DNA of 64,000 bases from positions 42,089 to 106,088 of the forward strand of contig NZ_JAJADR010000010.1 in assembly GCF_020447265.1 (NCBI RefSeq), in the 5' to 3' direction. Both the position numbers and the translations under genes were made by a program. The number at the start of each line of letters is the position of its first letter. The first letter of the stretch is position 1. The notes under the pieces are model-generated. The model worked only from the letters and a program-made list of their open reading frames with translations, made no database searches and had not been told where the DNA came from. Below, piece by piece: positions 52,997-62,144 of this stretch. Origin of the DNA: Hymenobacter lucidus (GTDB lineage: Bacteria; Bacteroidota; Bacteroidia; Cytophagales; Hymenobacteraceae).

Positions 52997-53800
52997 CTAT
53001 TTGCTGCCACCGAGCTTATGCCCACAATGTGGGCAGTAGGCATGCTCTTCCCTGGTGTCGCGCTGGTGGGCAAGCTGCTCAGAGAAACCAGCCGCGAGGA
53101 TGCCGGTGGGTAAGGCAAAAAGTCCCAGCCCAAGTACAGCAATCACGCTGCTTAAGAGTTTGCCGGCCACTGTAATTGGATAAACATCGCCATACCCCAC
53201 AGTCGTCAGCGTGGCGACTCCCCACCACATCGTTTCGGGTATGCTACCAAACTTCTCGGGCTGAGCTTCACTTTCCACCACGTACATCAGGCTGGAGACC
53301 AGCACGAGCATCAGCCCAATTACACCGGTAGTCACTAGCAATTCCGGGCGCTTACGCCGAACGACCTGGCCAATTACCTCCAGGGCCCGCACGTAACGCG
53401 CCACCTTCAACAGCCGAAATAGGCGTAGCAGCCGAAGAATGCGCAGATCAATGCCTGCAATGGATAGATAGAAGGGCAGTATTGCCAAGAGATCAACTAT
53501 CGCCATGGGCGTGCGCATAAAGCGTAGCCGACCTCTGATAGAGCGTTGAAACCGGCGGTCTTCTACACACGACCACACCCGTAGGGCATATTCGAGGGTA
53601 AATACATAAACCGAAACAACCTCGATGGCAACAAAGTAGGGTTTGTACGAGCCATACACGCTTTTCACAGAACCAAGCACGACAGCCGCCCCATTCAACA
53701 GGACCAGCCCCAAGAGGATGCCATCGAACACACGCTCAAGTCCTTGCCCTCCATCGTGTGGATCAAAGAGTTGATGAATATAGGCCCGACTTTTATGCAT
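52997..53800 (-). CDS. Voltage-gated potassium channel with C-terminal zinc ribbon
   Basis: 267 residues. Six membrane helices; S4 carries the voltage-sensor arginines (DLRILRLLRLFRLLKVARYV), and the pore has the K+ filter TTVGYGD. After S6 comes a short tail ending YCPHCGHKL, a CxxC zinc knuckle (one visible pair only). It moves potassium across the inner membrane in response to voltage. The ATG at 53800 fits the start better than 53830. No neighbour suggests a partner. Confidence 0.9.
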   Translation of the reverse strand: MHKSRAYIHQLFDPHDGGQGLERVFDGILLGLVLLNGAAVVLGSVKSVYGSYKPYFVAIEVVSVYVFTLEYALRVWSCVEDRRFQRSIRGRLRFMRTPMAIVDLLAILPFYLSIAGIDLRILRLLRLFRLLKVARYVRALEVIGQVVRRKRPELLVTTGVIGLMLVLVSSLMYVVESEAQPEKFGSIPETMWWGVATLTTVGYGDVYPITVAGKLLSSVIAVLGLGLFALPTGILAAGFSEQLAHQRDTREEHAYCPHCGHKLGGSK

Positions 53801-53909
53801 TAGACTCTTAATCCTGAATAGTACACTCAAAAAAATATAGCCCAGCAGACACGACTACCCTGTCGGCATAATAGCATCTGCTGCTTGCCATCCTACCTGT
53901 AATGGCTTC

Positions 53910-54833
53910 TTAGAAGCACTTCATACATTCGCGTAACCCCGACGCCTGTGCTTCCTTAGTCCGCATGATTAGGGTTTGATAGGTACACCGGTTCATGGCC
54001 GAGCAGCCCTCACTGGCATGGTAGACTTCGGTGCGGCCATTGCCACAGATATATACTTTGGGACCACTGGATACAGCGGGGCGTGAGGCCACCTTGGCCT
54101 TTACCTTCCCCTTGGTGCTGCTGGTACTGGTCGTAGAGTGTTTAGCAGCGGAGGAAGAGTTGGCCGCCGCTTTAGGTTTACTCGTGGTCGTTTCCACGGC
54201 AACGACCGCTTCCTCGTTGGCCAGCTGTTGCTGGGCCAACGCAGACAAGCTATCCTGCACATAGTGAACCCGTGCGAGAATAACAGCCCGCAGGCTATCG
54301 GCCGTTGCCTGGCGCCGGCGAGCCATCTGCACGAGGCTATCCTGCCGGGCCGCTGCCTTCTGTTGGGCCAGCTGTCGGGCCTGTTGTTCTCGTTCACGGG
54401 CAGCAGTAGAGCGAGAACGGCTTTCCTGACTGTAGAACTGGGCCTCCTGCTCGTAAGGGGTTACCTCCCACTTGGGTTGCTGCGTGTGAATGCGCTGGAT
54501 GTAGAGCGAGGATGTAACGTTGTCGAAGCTAAACTCTTTACCCGCTTGGCGGTACTGCAGGTGCGCCGCAGCTAAGGTCTGCTCCAGCGCCCGAATATCG
54601 GCAGCCGCGGCGCCGCGCAACTTGTTCTCCGGTGTACGCTTGCTGGCCACCGAATCCTGCCCGACCCGGAAATAGGTGACAAATTCGCCGGGCTTGTTGG
54701 CCCGATTTTTCAGGGCCTTCGAGCCGGCATGGGCCCCATTTACCAGCAAAATAGCGGCACTGCCGATCGGAAATTGGGCAGCGGCCAAGTACGGCAAAAG
54801 ACAGAGCAGGCAAAGCAGTAGCTGTTTTTTCAT
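53910..54833 (-). CDS. Secreted coiled-coil protein with C-terminal Cys/His motif
   Basis: 307 residues with a signal peptide (MKKQLLLCLLCLLPYLAAA). A long Gln/Ala/Arg coiled coil lies in the middle (REREQQARQLAQQKAAARQD), then a Ser/Thr/Lys linker. The C-terminal 45 residues have VYICGNGRTEVYHASEGC followed by GLRECMKCF, a Y-H-x(4)-C and C-x-x-C pattern seen at the ends of some secreted nucleases and of Ada-like metal-binding tails. Unknown function. Confidence 0.7.
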   Translation of the reverse strand: MKKQLLLCLLCLLPYLAAAQFPIGSAAILLVNGAHAGSKALKNRANKPGEFVTYFRVGQDSVASKRTPENKLRGAAAADIRALEQTLAAAHLQYRQAGKEFSFDNVTSSLYIQRIHTQQPKWEVTPYEQEAQFYSQESRSRSTAAREREQQARQLAQQKAAARQDSLVQMARRRQATADSLRAVILARVHYVQDSLSALAQQQLANEEAVVAVETTTSKPKAAANSSSAAKHSTTSTSSTKGKVKAKVASRPAVSSGPKVYICGNGRTEVYHASEGCSAMNRCTYQTLIMRTKEAQASGLRECMKCF

Positions 54834-54942
54834 ATAGTAGAGATGTGAACCTCCAAGATAGAAAAAGTAGTGCAGCCAGTGGCTGTTCGTTGCCAAGCAG
54901 GAAGTCAGCATTGGGTGCGCTCTCGACCAACGTAGTTGTAAA

Positions 54943-54973
54943 AAAGCCCCAACGCACGAGGCGTTGGGGCTTT
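54943..54973. terminator. Bidirectional intrinsic terminator
   Basis: Stem AAAGCCCCAACGC (54943-54955) with GCGTTGGGGCTTT (54961-54973), 13 bp, 5-nt loop, A and T runs on both sides. It lies 29 bases after the stop of the PHP-domain gene on the minus strand. Confidence 0.8.
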
Positions 54974-55001
54974 ATCGAAACTTGATTCCCGGTGGATACC
55001 C

Positions 55002-57866
55002 TTAGTGAGCCACCAGCAACCGCTGATACGTGACCTGAGAACCTTGCAGCACGCGGACGAGATACACCCCGTTCTGCCACTGCTGGGAAGGGAGCGTAAG
55101 CGTATGCGAGCCACTGGCTTCATCGGCTTGGTTACGCAGGATGGTAACCGTACGGCCCAGCGCATCCAGCACGTCGATGGTCACGGGCTCGGCCGCACTC
55201 AGATAGTAGGAAAGCGTGCTGTTGCCCGTCGTTGGGTTCGGGAAGAGCTGCAGCGCCAGCGGCGGCTGGGCCGTCGATGTGCCCGTTACCACGTTGCGTG
55301 TGTACCAAATTGGCGACGTGACGATTCGGTCCCCATCCTGCTCGAGGATGATGGCGTAGTAATAGGCCGTACTGCCGGTGGTCAAGCTCGCATCCGTGAA
55401 AGTCAGCGCCGTGGTGGCGGAAACCGAGGTAACGGCCTGGGCCGGCTGCCCAGTGCCGGGCGTGCCCTTCATCAGGGTGATGGTGCGGATCGCTTCTCCG
55501 TCCACGTCATTCACCGAGAGCGCTACTGCTGGGGCCGCCGGGGCGGTGAAGATACTACCCATGGGCTGTCCGCCCAGGGTATAGGTGACTTCCGCGTTCC
55601 AGTCATCGGAGGCATAGAAGCCACGCTGGCGCAGTGCGGTCAGCAGCGCTTCCTTCGTCAGGCTGGGCGCAACCACGACCAGGCGGCCTTGCGTGGTGCG
55701 GTTAAAGGTCGTGTTGTGATTGTCGTGGTCCAGGCTGATGCCCACGTGGTAGCCTTTGGCCAACAGGGTCGTGAAGGTGCTTTCGTAACTACTGCCGGAG
55801 GGGTTCGTGTATGTCGTGTTGGTCGAGGTGGCCGGGCCGGAACGCAGCACGGTACCTACCACGGCCGAGTCGGCGGTGGCCCGGAAGCTGCCGGTGGCCA
55901 GGTTGTTGTAGTCCCCACTCTGCGGGTGAGCCAGCGTGGCAAACGCGTTGGGCCGCTTGTTGATCTGGCGGAACAGCCCGTCGTAATCGTTGCGCGCCAC
56001 ATATACGTCGTAGTTGCCGGTCTCCCAGCCTAGCAACTGGTCCACGCCGTAGACGAGCACGTGGCCGCCGCCGGAGATCACACCCCACTCCATGCCGTAA
56101 AGAGCTACGAACTGATTGTTGGTCGCCTGATCCGCCTGCTGCAGACCCCGGGCGTAGTTGGGCAACTGCATGCCGGCTTGCGCGTGGTTGTGGTCGGAGA
56201 TGCCCAGGAAGTCCGAATGCAGGGAGGCATCGGCAAACTGGAAGTCCTGTAGGGGCGTGCTGGCTCCGGAGGCGCCTGCATCCTGATTACCGTCGGAATA
56301 GGCCGAATGCGCGTGCAGGTTGCCGAAGTAGAAGTTCGGTGTGCCCACCGGCGGTACGGGTACTACCAGTTGCGTGGTCGCCGGAGCGGTCGTCTTGAAC
56401 ACCGTGGCGCAACCCGTGCCCGCTAGCTCATACACGGCCGCATACAGGGTCTGGCCAGTAGGTAGACCATTCACGGTCACGGACGTGCCGTTGCCACTAT
56501 AGACGACATATTCGCCTGCTGCCAGGGCCGTACCGGCGCCAAAGGAAGCATTGGCCGTGTAGGTAGTGCCCGCAGTGGGCAAGCTCGTCGGGGCTTGGCC
56601 GGCCCGCAGCACCACCAGGCGGCCCGTGCCCGAGCCGGGTTGCCACGAGAAGGTTGCCGAACGCGTACCCGTCAGCGTGGCCGTGGCCGCGGTAGTAGAG
56701 CTGGTCGGGACGGTGGCCAACACACACGGCTGGGTGGTAAACGAGCCCGTGGCGGCCGCCGTTTGCAGGTAGTTCGTTTCGCAGCCCGTACCGGTATAGC
56801 TATAGACCTGGTAGGTATAGGTGGTGTTGGGCTGCAGGCCCGTCACCGGCACACTGGCAGCGGGGCCCGCATACACGACATAGGCGCCATTACCCAGGGT
56901 AGCCCCATTCCCAAAGCTCCCGGCCGGGTACGTTACCCCATCCACTGGCAGGGCCGTGCTGGCGCCGGGCGCACGCACGACGACTAAGCTGGCGGAGCCG
57001 TTGCCGGGCTGCCACCCCAGCGTGGCGGTAGTGCTGGTGAGTGCGCTGGCCGTGGCCGCGGTCGGAGCCAGCGTAGGCTCGGGCCCCTGGGTACAGGGCG
57101 CGGTGGCGTAGATATTATCGAACAGGGCCGTTTCCGTGGCCGTGGTAGCGTGGTTCCAGAAGCAACCCAGGTAAGGCAAGGCTACCCCCGTGTAGGTGTC
57201 GTCCGAGCGGCTGCCTACGCGCGTGAACACGGCCGTGGCCGGGTCGTCAAAGCTGGTCGTATTGGCCGTCTGCTCCAGGGTCCAGGTATTCTCCTCCGCT
57301 GAATAGGTCACGCGCACCGTCGAGGCCGGACCGGTCGTGGCATTCGGTGCCACGACGACCGAAACCAGGGACTTGAGGTTTGTGTTGCCAATCAGGCCAC
57401 CGGTGTAGCGCACTAGGCGCAGGCTGTCGCTGGCCCCCGTATTGCCGTAGACCACGGCGTAGCCGTTGCCCGTCAGCAGGTCGGCCGAGCTGCCGGCCAG
57501 CACAAAGGCCACCCCGTAGTTGTTGTTAAGGAAGCCCGAGGGGTTGAGCCGGGACTGCTGCATGTTCCAGGCCCAGGTCAGCTGGCCCGTGTTGCCGCTG
57601 AGCACCGGGTTGTAGCGGGTGCTCATGTCGCGGCTGACGAAGTCCTTGCCCAGTACGCCGCTACTCAAGCGCAGCTGGCCCGCGGTGATCGTGGCCCCGG
57701 TAGTGGAGGTCGTTTCGGTTTCACTCCAGCCGTTGCCCACGGCGGGACTATCGGTCCGGTTGAAATCGTCCAGTAGCGTGGGCGTTTGGGCGTGGAGTGC
57801 CCCGGTTGAGAGCAGCAGTGCGCCCAAGGTGAGCCCATGGCTCACGAAGCGGGTAAATAGGTGCAT
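55002..57866 (-). CDS. Type IX-secreted PHP/CehA-like metallohydrolase
   Basis: 954 residues from the ATG at 57866, signal peptide ending TGALHAQ. The N-terminal domain (about 25-250) is beta-rich. Two repeats with fibronectin-like VTGLQPNTTYTYQVYSY character follow. The PHP domain (about 500-750) has FGNLHAHSAYSDGNQ (H-x-H), FLGISDHNH and ISLDHDNHN. A C-terminal Por/T9SS sorting domain (LFPNPTTGNSTLSYYLSA, then NGVYLVRVLQGSQVT) shows export by the type IX system. PHP enzymes hydrolyse phosphoesters or related bonds with bound metals; the substrate is unknown. Confidence 0.85.
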   Translation of the reverse strand: MHLFTRFVSHGLTLGALLLSTGALHAQTPTLLDDFNRTDSPAVGNGWSETETTSTTGATITAGQLRLSSGVLGKDFVSRDMSTRYNPVLSGNTGQLTWAWNMQQSRLNPSGFLNNNYGVAFVLAGSSADLLTGNGYAVVYGNTGASDSLRLVRYTGGLIGNTNLKSLVSVVVAPNATTGPASTVRVTYSAEENTWTLEQTANTTSFDDPATAVFTRVGSRSDDTYTGVALPYLGCFWNHATTATETALFDNIYATAPCTQGPEPTLAPTAATASALTSTTATLGWQPGNGSASLVVVRAPGASTALPVDGVTYPAGSFGNGATLGNGAYVVYAGPAASVPVTGLQPNTTYTYQVYSYTGTGCETNYLQTAAATGSFTTQPCVLATVPTSSTTAATATLTGTRSATFSWQPGSGTGRLVVLRAGQAPTSLPTAGTTYTANASFGAGTALAAGEYVVYSGNGTSVTVNGLPTGQTLYAAVYELAGTGCATVFKTTAPATTQLVVPVPPVGTPNFYFGNLHAHSAYSDGNQDAGASGASTPLQDFQFADASLHSDFLGISDHNHAQAGMQLPNYARGLQQADQATNNQFVALYGMEWGVISGGGHVLVYGVDQLLGWETGNYDVYVARNDYDGLFRQINKRPNAFATLAHPQSGDYNNLATGSFRATADSAVVGTVLRSGPATSTNTTYTNPSGSSYESTFTTLLAKGYHVGISLDHDNHNTTFNRTTQGRLVVVAPSLTKEALLTALRQRGFYASDDWNAEVTYTLGGQPMGSIFTAPAAPAVALSVNDVDGEAIRTITLMKGTPGTGQPAQAVTSVSATTALTFTDASLTTGSTAYYYAIILEQDGDRIVTSPIWYTRNVVTGTSTAQPPLALQLFPNPTTGNSTLSYYLSAAEPVTIDVLDALGRTVTILRNQADEASGSHTLTLPSQQWQNGVYLVRVLQGSQVTYQRLLVAH

Positions 57867-58114
57867 AGGAGAAAGGAAAAGAGTAGTCAGTGCAACGGTA
57901 TTGGCATCCTTCATGCAAGGCGAACTACTTGATAGACAGTCGCTTTTTTGCAATAGGATACTCGTGCCAGAAGGTCTGGAAAGATACTCTACTTTCCTGT
58001 AGTGCCCGGAGAACAGGAAGCGCAGAGCCGTAAAATAACCATCAATACCAGGCATGTATTTCTTGAAACCTCTGTAGCTTTCGTATTCACTTGTACTACT
58101 ATCCGGTGATTCCG

Positions 58115-58672
58115 ATGAGGAATAGGCGCTTTGTACCAAACCTGCAGACACGAGGTCGAGCGCAATCTGCTTGGCTAGTGGTTCCAGCACTAGCGGTGCT
58201 GCTTCTGACGGTGCCTGCCCGAGCCCAGTCAGGTTCTGGTGCGTGGCCGTCAAACGTTCGCACGGGAGCCGTTGAGTTCACGGGCACGAATAAACTGCCC
58301 GAGACGACCAAGGGCACCTATTCGGCGCACGCGATGGGAATGCACTTGGAACAATGGTTTGGGCAGCATTTTCCCTTGCAACAGGCCACTGATCTACCGG
58401 AAACCTGGGGAACTGACTCGACCTGGGTAAAAGTGGGCGGTATACCAGGCCACCACCCAAGTGTTGCGCTCACGTTCATTTTTGTAGCCCGTGTAGAACG
58501 AACCGGCCACTATCGCTATCGCTTATACCACTGCCAAGTAGCTGCGGCAACGGGCGAAGGCCTGGTACAGGAAAGCGCGTTGGAGCGTGTGCTGGATGAC
58601 ACTGACTTTCTACCGGATCTTACACTCTTTTACCAGCGCTTGACCAGTAGCCTTGCGCAATTGCCACGTTGA
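58115..58672 (+). CDS. Secreted protein of unknown function
   Basis: 185 residues from the ATG at 58115 with a signal peptide ending TVPARAQ. The mature protein has MGMHLEQWFGQHFPLQQAT and FVARVERTGHYRYRLY, an alpha/beta mix. No family recognised. Divergent from the PHP-domain gene. Confidence 0.6.
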   Translation: MRNRRFVPNLQTRGRAQSAWLVVPALAVLLLTVPARAQSGSGAWPSNVRTGAVEFTGTNKLPETTKGTYSAHAMGMHLEQWFGQHFPLQQATDLPETWGTDSTWVKVGGIPGHHPSVALTFIFVARVERTGHYRYRLYHCQVAAATGEGLVQESALERVLDDTDFLPDLTLFYQRLTSSLAQLPR

Positions 58673-58846
58673 GTAAAACCAAGTGTAATAAAGGGCTATA
58701 GGAATGTCCTCACGTCATTGCCAGCAATTGATTTGCAGTGGTCCATACACGCTGTTGATACAAGCCTGTATATACGAAGCGGCCCAATGCGTAAAGGCCA
58801 GCAGAAAGCAGGGCTATAGCCTTTAGTTCTCTCACGAGGCAGAATC

Positions 58847-59287
58847 TTATCCTTGCTCTACAGGATATTCTACCGTCAATGTCAAGGGTGTGGCTTTGAT
58901 CGTGTCAAAAACCAGATCTGTTCCATCCGCTAGCCAGCCTTCTCGGGTTGCTTGCTGATAATACTGCTGAGCCTCTGCCGGCAGTTTCGGGATTAGGTTC
59001 TGCAGTACCGCTACGCTGGCGGTATAGTAATCTCTTACCCGGGCTAACTCGCTGATCTCACGGTTCACCCCAGACGCTTCAATACTGCCAATTACAATGT
59101 TTTTAACGAACTCAGCGTAACTGGCTGGGTCCGCTCGAAGCGCTGCGAGCATGGCCTGCTCATGCTGTTTACTCACTTCTAGTTCAGCAGCTGAGAGGTC
59201 GCTCACGATGGTGTAGTTGGCAGGAGCATTATCATCATCGACCAGCTCTACTTCAATGACAACTTTAATTTTTCGAGAAGAGGCCAT
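58847..59287 (-). CDS. Hypothetical protein under XRE control
   Basis: 146 residues beginning MASSRKIKVVIEVELVDDDN, with an acidic beta strand opening and a helical middle (AMLAALRADPASYAEFVKNI). It is divergently placed to an XRE regulator, with an 18-bp operator in the gap, so it is probably regulated by it. Unknown function. Confidence 0.6.
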   Translation of the reverse strand: MASSRKIKVVIEVELVDDDNAPANYTIVSDLSAAELEVSKQHEQAMLAALRADPASYAEFVKNIVIGSIEASGVNREISELARVRDYYTASVAVLQNLIPKLPAEAQQYYQQATREGWLADGTDLVFDTIKATPLTLTVEYPVEQG

Positions 59288-59379
59288 GAAGATGTAAGCA
59301 ACGAGGTGTATGCAGTGAGTAAGCGAGAGTACGGATGAGGGGATCAGAAACTCTGACGAAAGATACCACATTGTTTAAA

Positions 59380-59397
59380 TAGGGCAAATTTGCCCTA
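59380..59397. promoter_or_regulatory. 18-bp perfect palindrome, operator between divergent genes
   Basis: TAGGGCAAATTTGCCCTA is its own reverse complement and lies between the starts at 59287 and 59431, 34 bases before the regulator. It is the most likely binding site of the XRE regulator next to it. Confidence 0.75.
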
Positions 59398-59430
59398 ACA
59401 ATTCCTGTTGTTACCATCCTCCTTTGTGAG

Positions 59431-59667
59431 GTGAAATACCTTCGGGACCAAGAGAGTCTCTATCAGTTTGGACTTCGGCTGCGCCAGCTACGGAAAGCCA
59501 AGGGTTTCACGCAAGAAAGCTTAGCGGCGGCCGCTGAGTTGGAGTTTAGTCAAATCGGTCGTATCGAACGCGGTGTTATCAACACCAGCCTAAGCACCGT
59601 TTTCGTGCTGGCCCGTACCCTGGAGATTGATGTGCGGGAGTTGTTCGATTTTTCTATCCTCCCTTGA
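59431..59667 (+). CDS. XRE-family transcriptional regulator
   Basis: 78 residues from a GTG start. A helix-turn-helix fills most of the protein: FGLRLRQLRKAKGFTQESLA followed by LEFSQIGRIERG. Small single-domain regulators of this kind bind palindromes as dimers, and one lies 34 bases upstream. It should control itself and the divergent gene at 58847-59287. Confidence 0.85.
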   Translation: MKYLRDQESLYQFGLRLRQLRKAKGFTQESLAAAAELEFSQIGRIERGVINTSLSTVFVLARTLEIDVRELFDFSILP

Positions 59668-59960
59668 AGAAAGCTGACGCTTGCGTTCACTTGTGCCTCT
59701 TCACCTTGCCAAAACCGATGATTTGGTGCTAGCAGAATCGTGCAGTCTGAACGTAGAATATCCTGTTAAGACTTGTTGATTTAACAGGCTTCGTTGCTGC
59801 AAGGCATCTATGTGTACTTAGAACCACAGCAATAAAGTTCAACTCTGAGCATCAGGTGCCATTAGCCGTTTATTGGAGAAACCTATTTTCTTTCTAATTG
59901 CTTTTCTCAAAGGCCCTCAGAATTATTGAAGACATGCAATTCGAAGCCAATACAGCTCTG

Positions 59961-62144
59961 CTAAGGGTGAACGGCAATTGTTGTTAACAAAGACATAGCA
60001 AAAGCAAAAACCTCTCTCTGATCTCTTGATAGCAACAATTTTTGTTGCACTTGTGATAAGCTGTGTCGTGCAGCCAAAGCTAAGTCTTGATCGGTCTTTC
60101 TCGGTTTTATGCGCAAATGGTCCAACGAGTCAATTGGTTTACTAGTGTCTTTTATCTCAATAGAATCTGGTATGTCATCTGGCAGCGCTATGTGATCTAG
60201 CGCGGGAGGCTCAGACTTGATTATTTGGATTGCAGAGCGAATGGAATCAGCAACAGCTTCTCCATTAGCCGCAATATAAAATCCTGTAGAGCGGGTAGTG
60301 TAGTGTCCTAACCAGTCTTGTATATGTTCGGTAGGTACGTCTGCGCAATGCAACTGCGTAGCAAGGGTAGCCCGTCCACGGTGGCATGTTATCTGGCCCA
60401 GCGTATCGCACTCACTGATGCCAGCCTTACGGCACAGCAGAGGGATTAATACTCGGTTTATATAACTTCTGTTAATACTAAAGCCGTCCCAAGTAAATAA
60501 GAGGTTTACCAGTTCTCCGGTCGTTTCATCTCGTTGCTTGGGAGTGGTAGGCCGGCGCTTTTCCCAGGCCTCTATAGGCTTCCTTAATCGAGCGTCAACA
60601 GTCTTTTCAAATGCGTCGCCAGACTTATTCTTAGGTACATGCAAATCGATTATTCCCCCATCCATGCTTCGCTGGTTGGACAATGGCCTTCGACGTAGTG
60701 ATAAACCATGTGTGCATCCAACAATCAGGCGCCGGATCTCGTCACCGCGCAATCCGGCAAATATCCACACAGCAGCCAGCGCTCGTACCATCTCTAACGG
60801 ATAAGCAGCTTCCCTCTGATCGGCTTTCCAAGAATCCGTTGCCGAGGGAAGATCTGTATGTGTAAGAGACAAGCACGCGTGTTCCAATTTCTTCCATACC
60901 TGCCACTCAATCGGTCGTGGGTTCGGACCACACGCTTTGATAAGCTTTGCTGGAGTTTTTAAATATACAGCTGGACTAAAGGCAACAGGGAGCACATCAG
61001 CTGCTTGGCAATCAGTGAAGAAGCACCGTACCGCGTTAATGATTTGCGCGCGCACTGCTGGACGCATTTTTTCGCCTGGGCAAGCAGCCCGTTTGCGCTT
61101 TTGACGGTTCCAATCACCAACTGCCGCTTCACTGATGGTTTCGACGAACTCTTTAGCCATACCTGCCGTCCATTGTGCAGGATGGGCTGCTGTAGGGTAC
61201 TTGGCTGCGGCCCAACGACCTGCTTTAGCAATCCGTGAGCGCTGCGCGGCTATAGTCCGTTTTCCTGCCCACGTAAGGGCACTCCAACGACTAATCGATT
61301 CTACCCATGCTGTCGGCAATGTATCTTTTGGTTTGTTGCTACAGACAATAGCACGGGGGATCCGGGGTGGTTTAGGGAGTTCAGGCTCAAAGGGCTCTGG
61401 CAGTATACTGAGACTGTAGAGTGCTTGCGCAAGCGCAATACAGCCTTGTTTTAGACCTTTTGAGAGTGATGCTTGTTCATAAGTTTGTTCTATCACCGTC
61501 ATGGTGAGGTCTTCTAGAAAAGGGCTGCGATTAAGCAGCAACGCTAGACTTACACAGGTCGACAAGCCAACTATATTCCAGTACTTTACTTTACCTACTC
61601 GTGCTAGAGCTGCTTGCACTGTTTGCAGGCCCTCTACTACTTCACTATACCCAAGAATACTACGCGCGGATGATGCAACAACACAATCTGTAATGAGAGG
61701 ATGAATATCAATATTACCTAATAAGTAGGCACAGCTGATGATATAGTGCCGCAAGTTTATACGGGACAAAAAACGTTCTTCCTGAAAAGCTTTATGTCGA
61801 TTAATAAAATCTTGTTGGCTTTTGCCTACAATTTCTAACCATATGCCTTCGTCCCATGCCCATAAAGTTGACTGTCTTTCGTGTATCTCTCGGAGCAACA
61901 GCACACAGCATGAATAGGAAATCTTGGCTCCTTCGTCTGGAGAACAGCAGTAGGCAAAAACAGCTTCAATGGGATCGATAAGCCGCTGCATAGGCTTTAA
62001 TTCATGTTCCCTGTCTTGTTGAAACCGCCTAGTGGCAACAGGTCGGTGGTGAATCCAATGAGCTAGCGAGTACTGCTCCAAGGGTGTTAGACATACCCCA
62101 TGGTTCAACTCACCGTATATCTCTACCCACTCAGGCTCCTTCAT
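59961..62144 (-). CDS. Large tyrosine recombinase, TnpB-like of Tn554-type elements
   Basis: 727 residues from the ATG at 62144. The catalytic half lies after about 430: AVWIFAGLRGDEIRRL (first Arg), CHRGRATLATQL (H-x-x-R), HIQDWLGHYTTRSTGFYI (second His and the Tyr). The long N-terminal part has no match. It overlaps the preceding recombinase gene by 14 bases. Two tandem recombinases of unequal size on one strand are the mark of Tn554-like elements, in which TnpA and TnpB act together. No clear tnpC follows. Confidence 0.82.
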   Translation of the reverse strand: MKEPEWVEIYGELNHGVCLTPLEQYSLAHWIHHRPVATRRFQQDREHELKPMQRLIDPIEAVFAYCCSPDEGAKISYSCCVLLLREIHERQSTLWAWDEGIWLEIVGKSQQDFINRHKAFQEERFLSRINLRHYIISCAYLLGNIDIHPLITDCVVASSARSILGYSEVVEGLQTVQAALARVGKVKYWNIVGLSTCVSLALLLNRSPFLEDLTMTVIEQTYEQASLSKGLKQGCIALAQALYSLSILPEPFEPELPKPPRIPRAIVCSNKPKDTLPTAWVESISRWSALTWAGKRTIAAQRSRIAKAGRWAAAKYPTAAHPAQWTAGMAKEFVETISEAAVGDWNRQKRKRAACPGEKMRPAVRAQIINAVRCFFTDCQAADVLPVAFSPAVYLKTPAKLIKACGPNPRPIEWQVWKKLEHACLSLTHTDLPSATDSWKADQREAAYPLEMVRALAAVWIFAGLRGDEIRRLIVGCTHGLSLRRRPLSNQRSMDGGIIDLHVPKNKSGDAFEKTVDARLRKPIEAWEKRRPTTPKQRDETTGELVNLLFTWDGFSINRSYINRVLIPLLCRKAGISECDTLGQITCHRGRATLATQLHCADVPTEHIQDWLGHYTTRSTGFYIAANGEAVADSIRSAIQIIKSEPPALDHIALPDDIPDSIEIKDTSKPIDSLDHLRIKPRKTDQDLALAARHSLSQVQQKLLLSRDQREVFAFAMSLLTTIAVHP

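Noticed and set aside
55005..56033. 342-codon plus-strand frame
   Set aside because: It is the antisense of the type IX-secreted PHP gene in high-GC sequence; composition is Arg/Gly/His-rich and no domain is visible.
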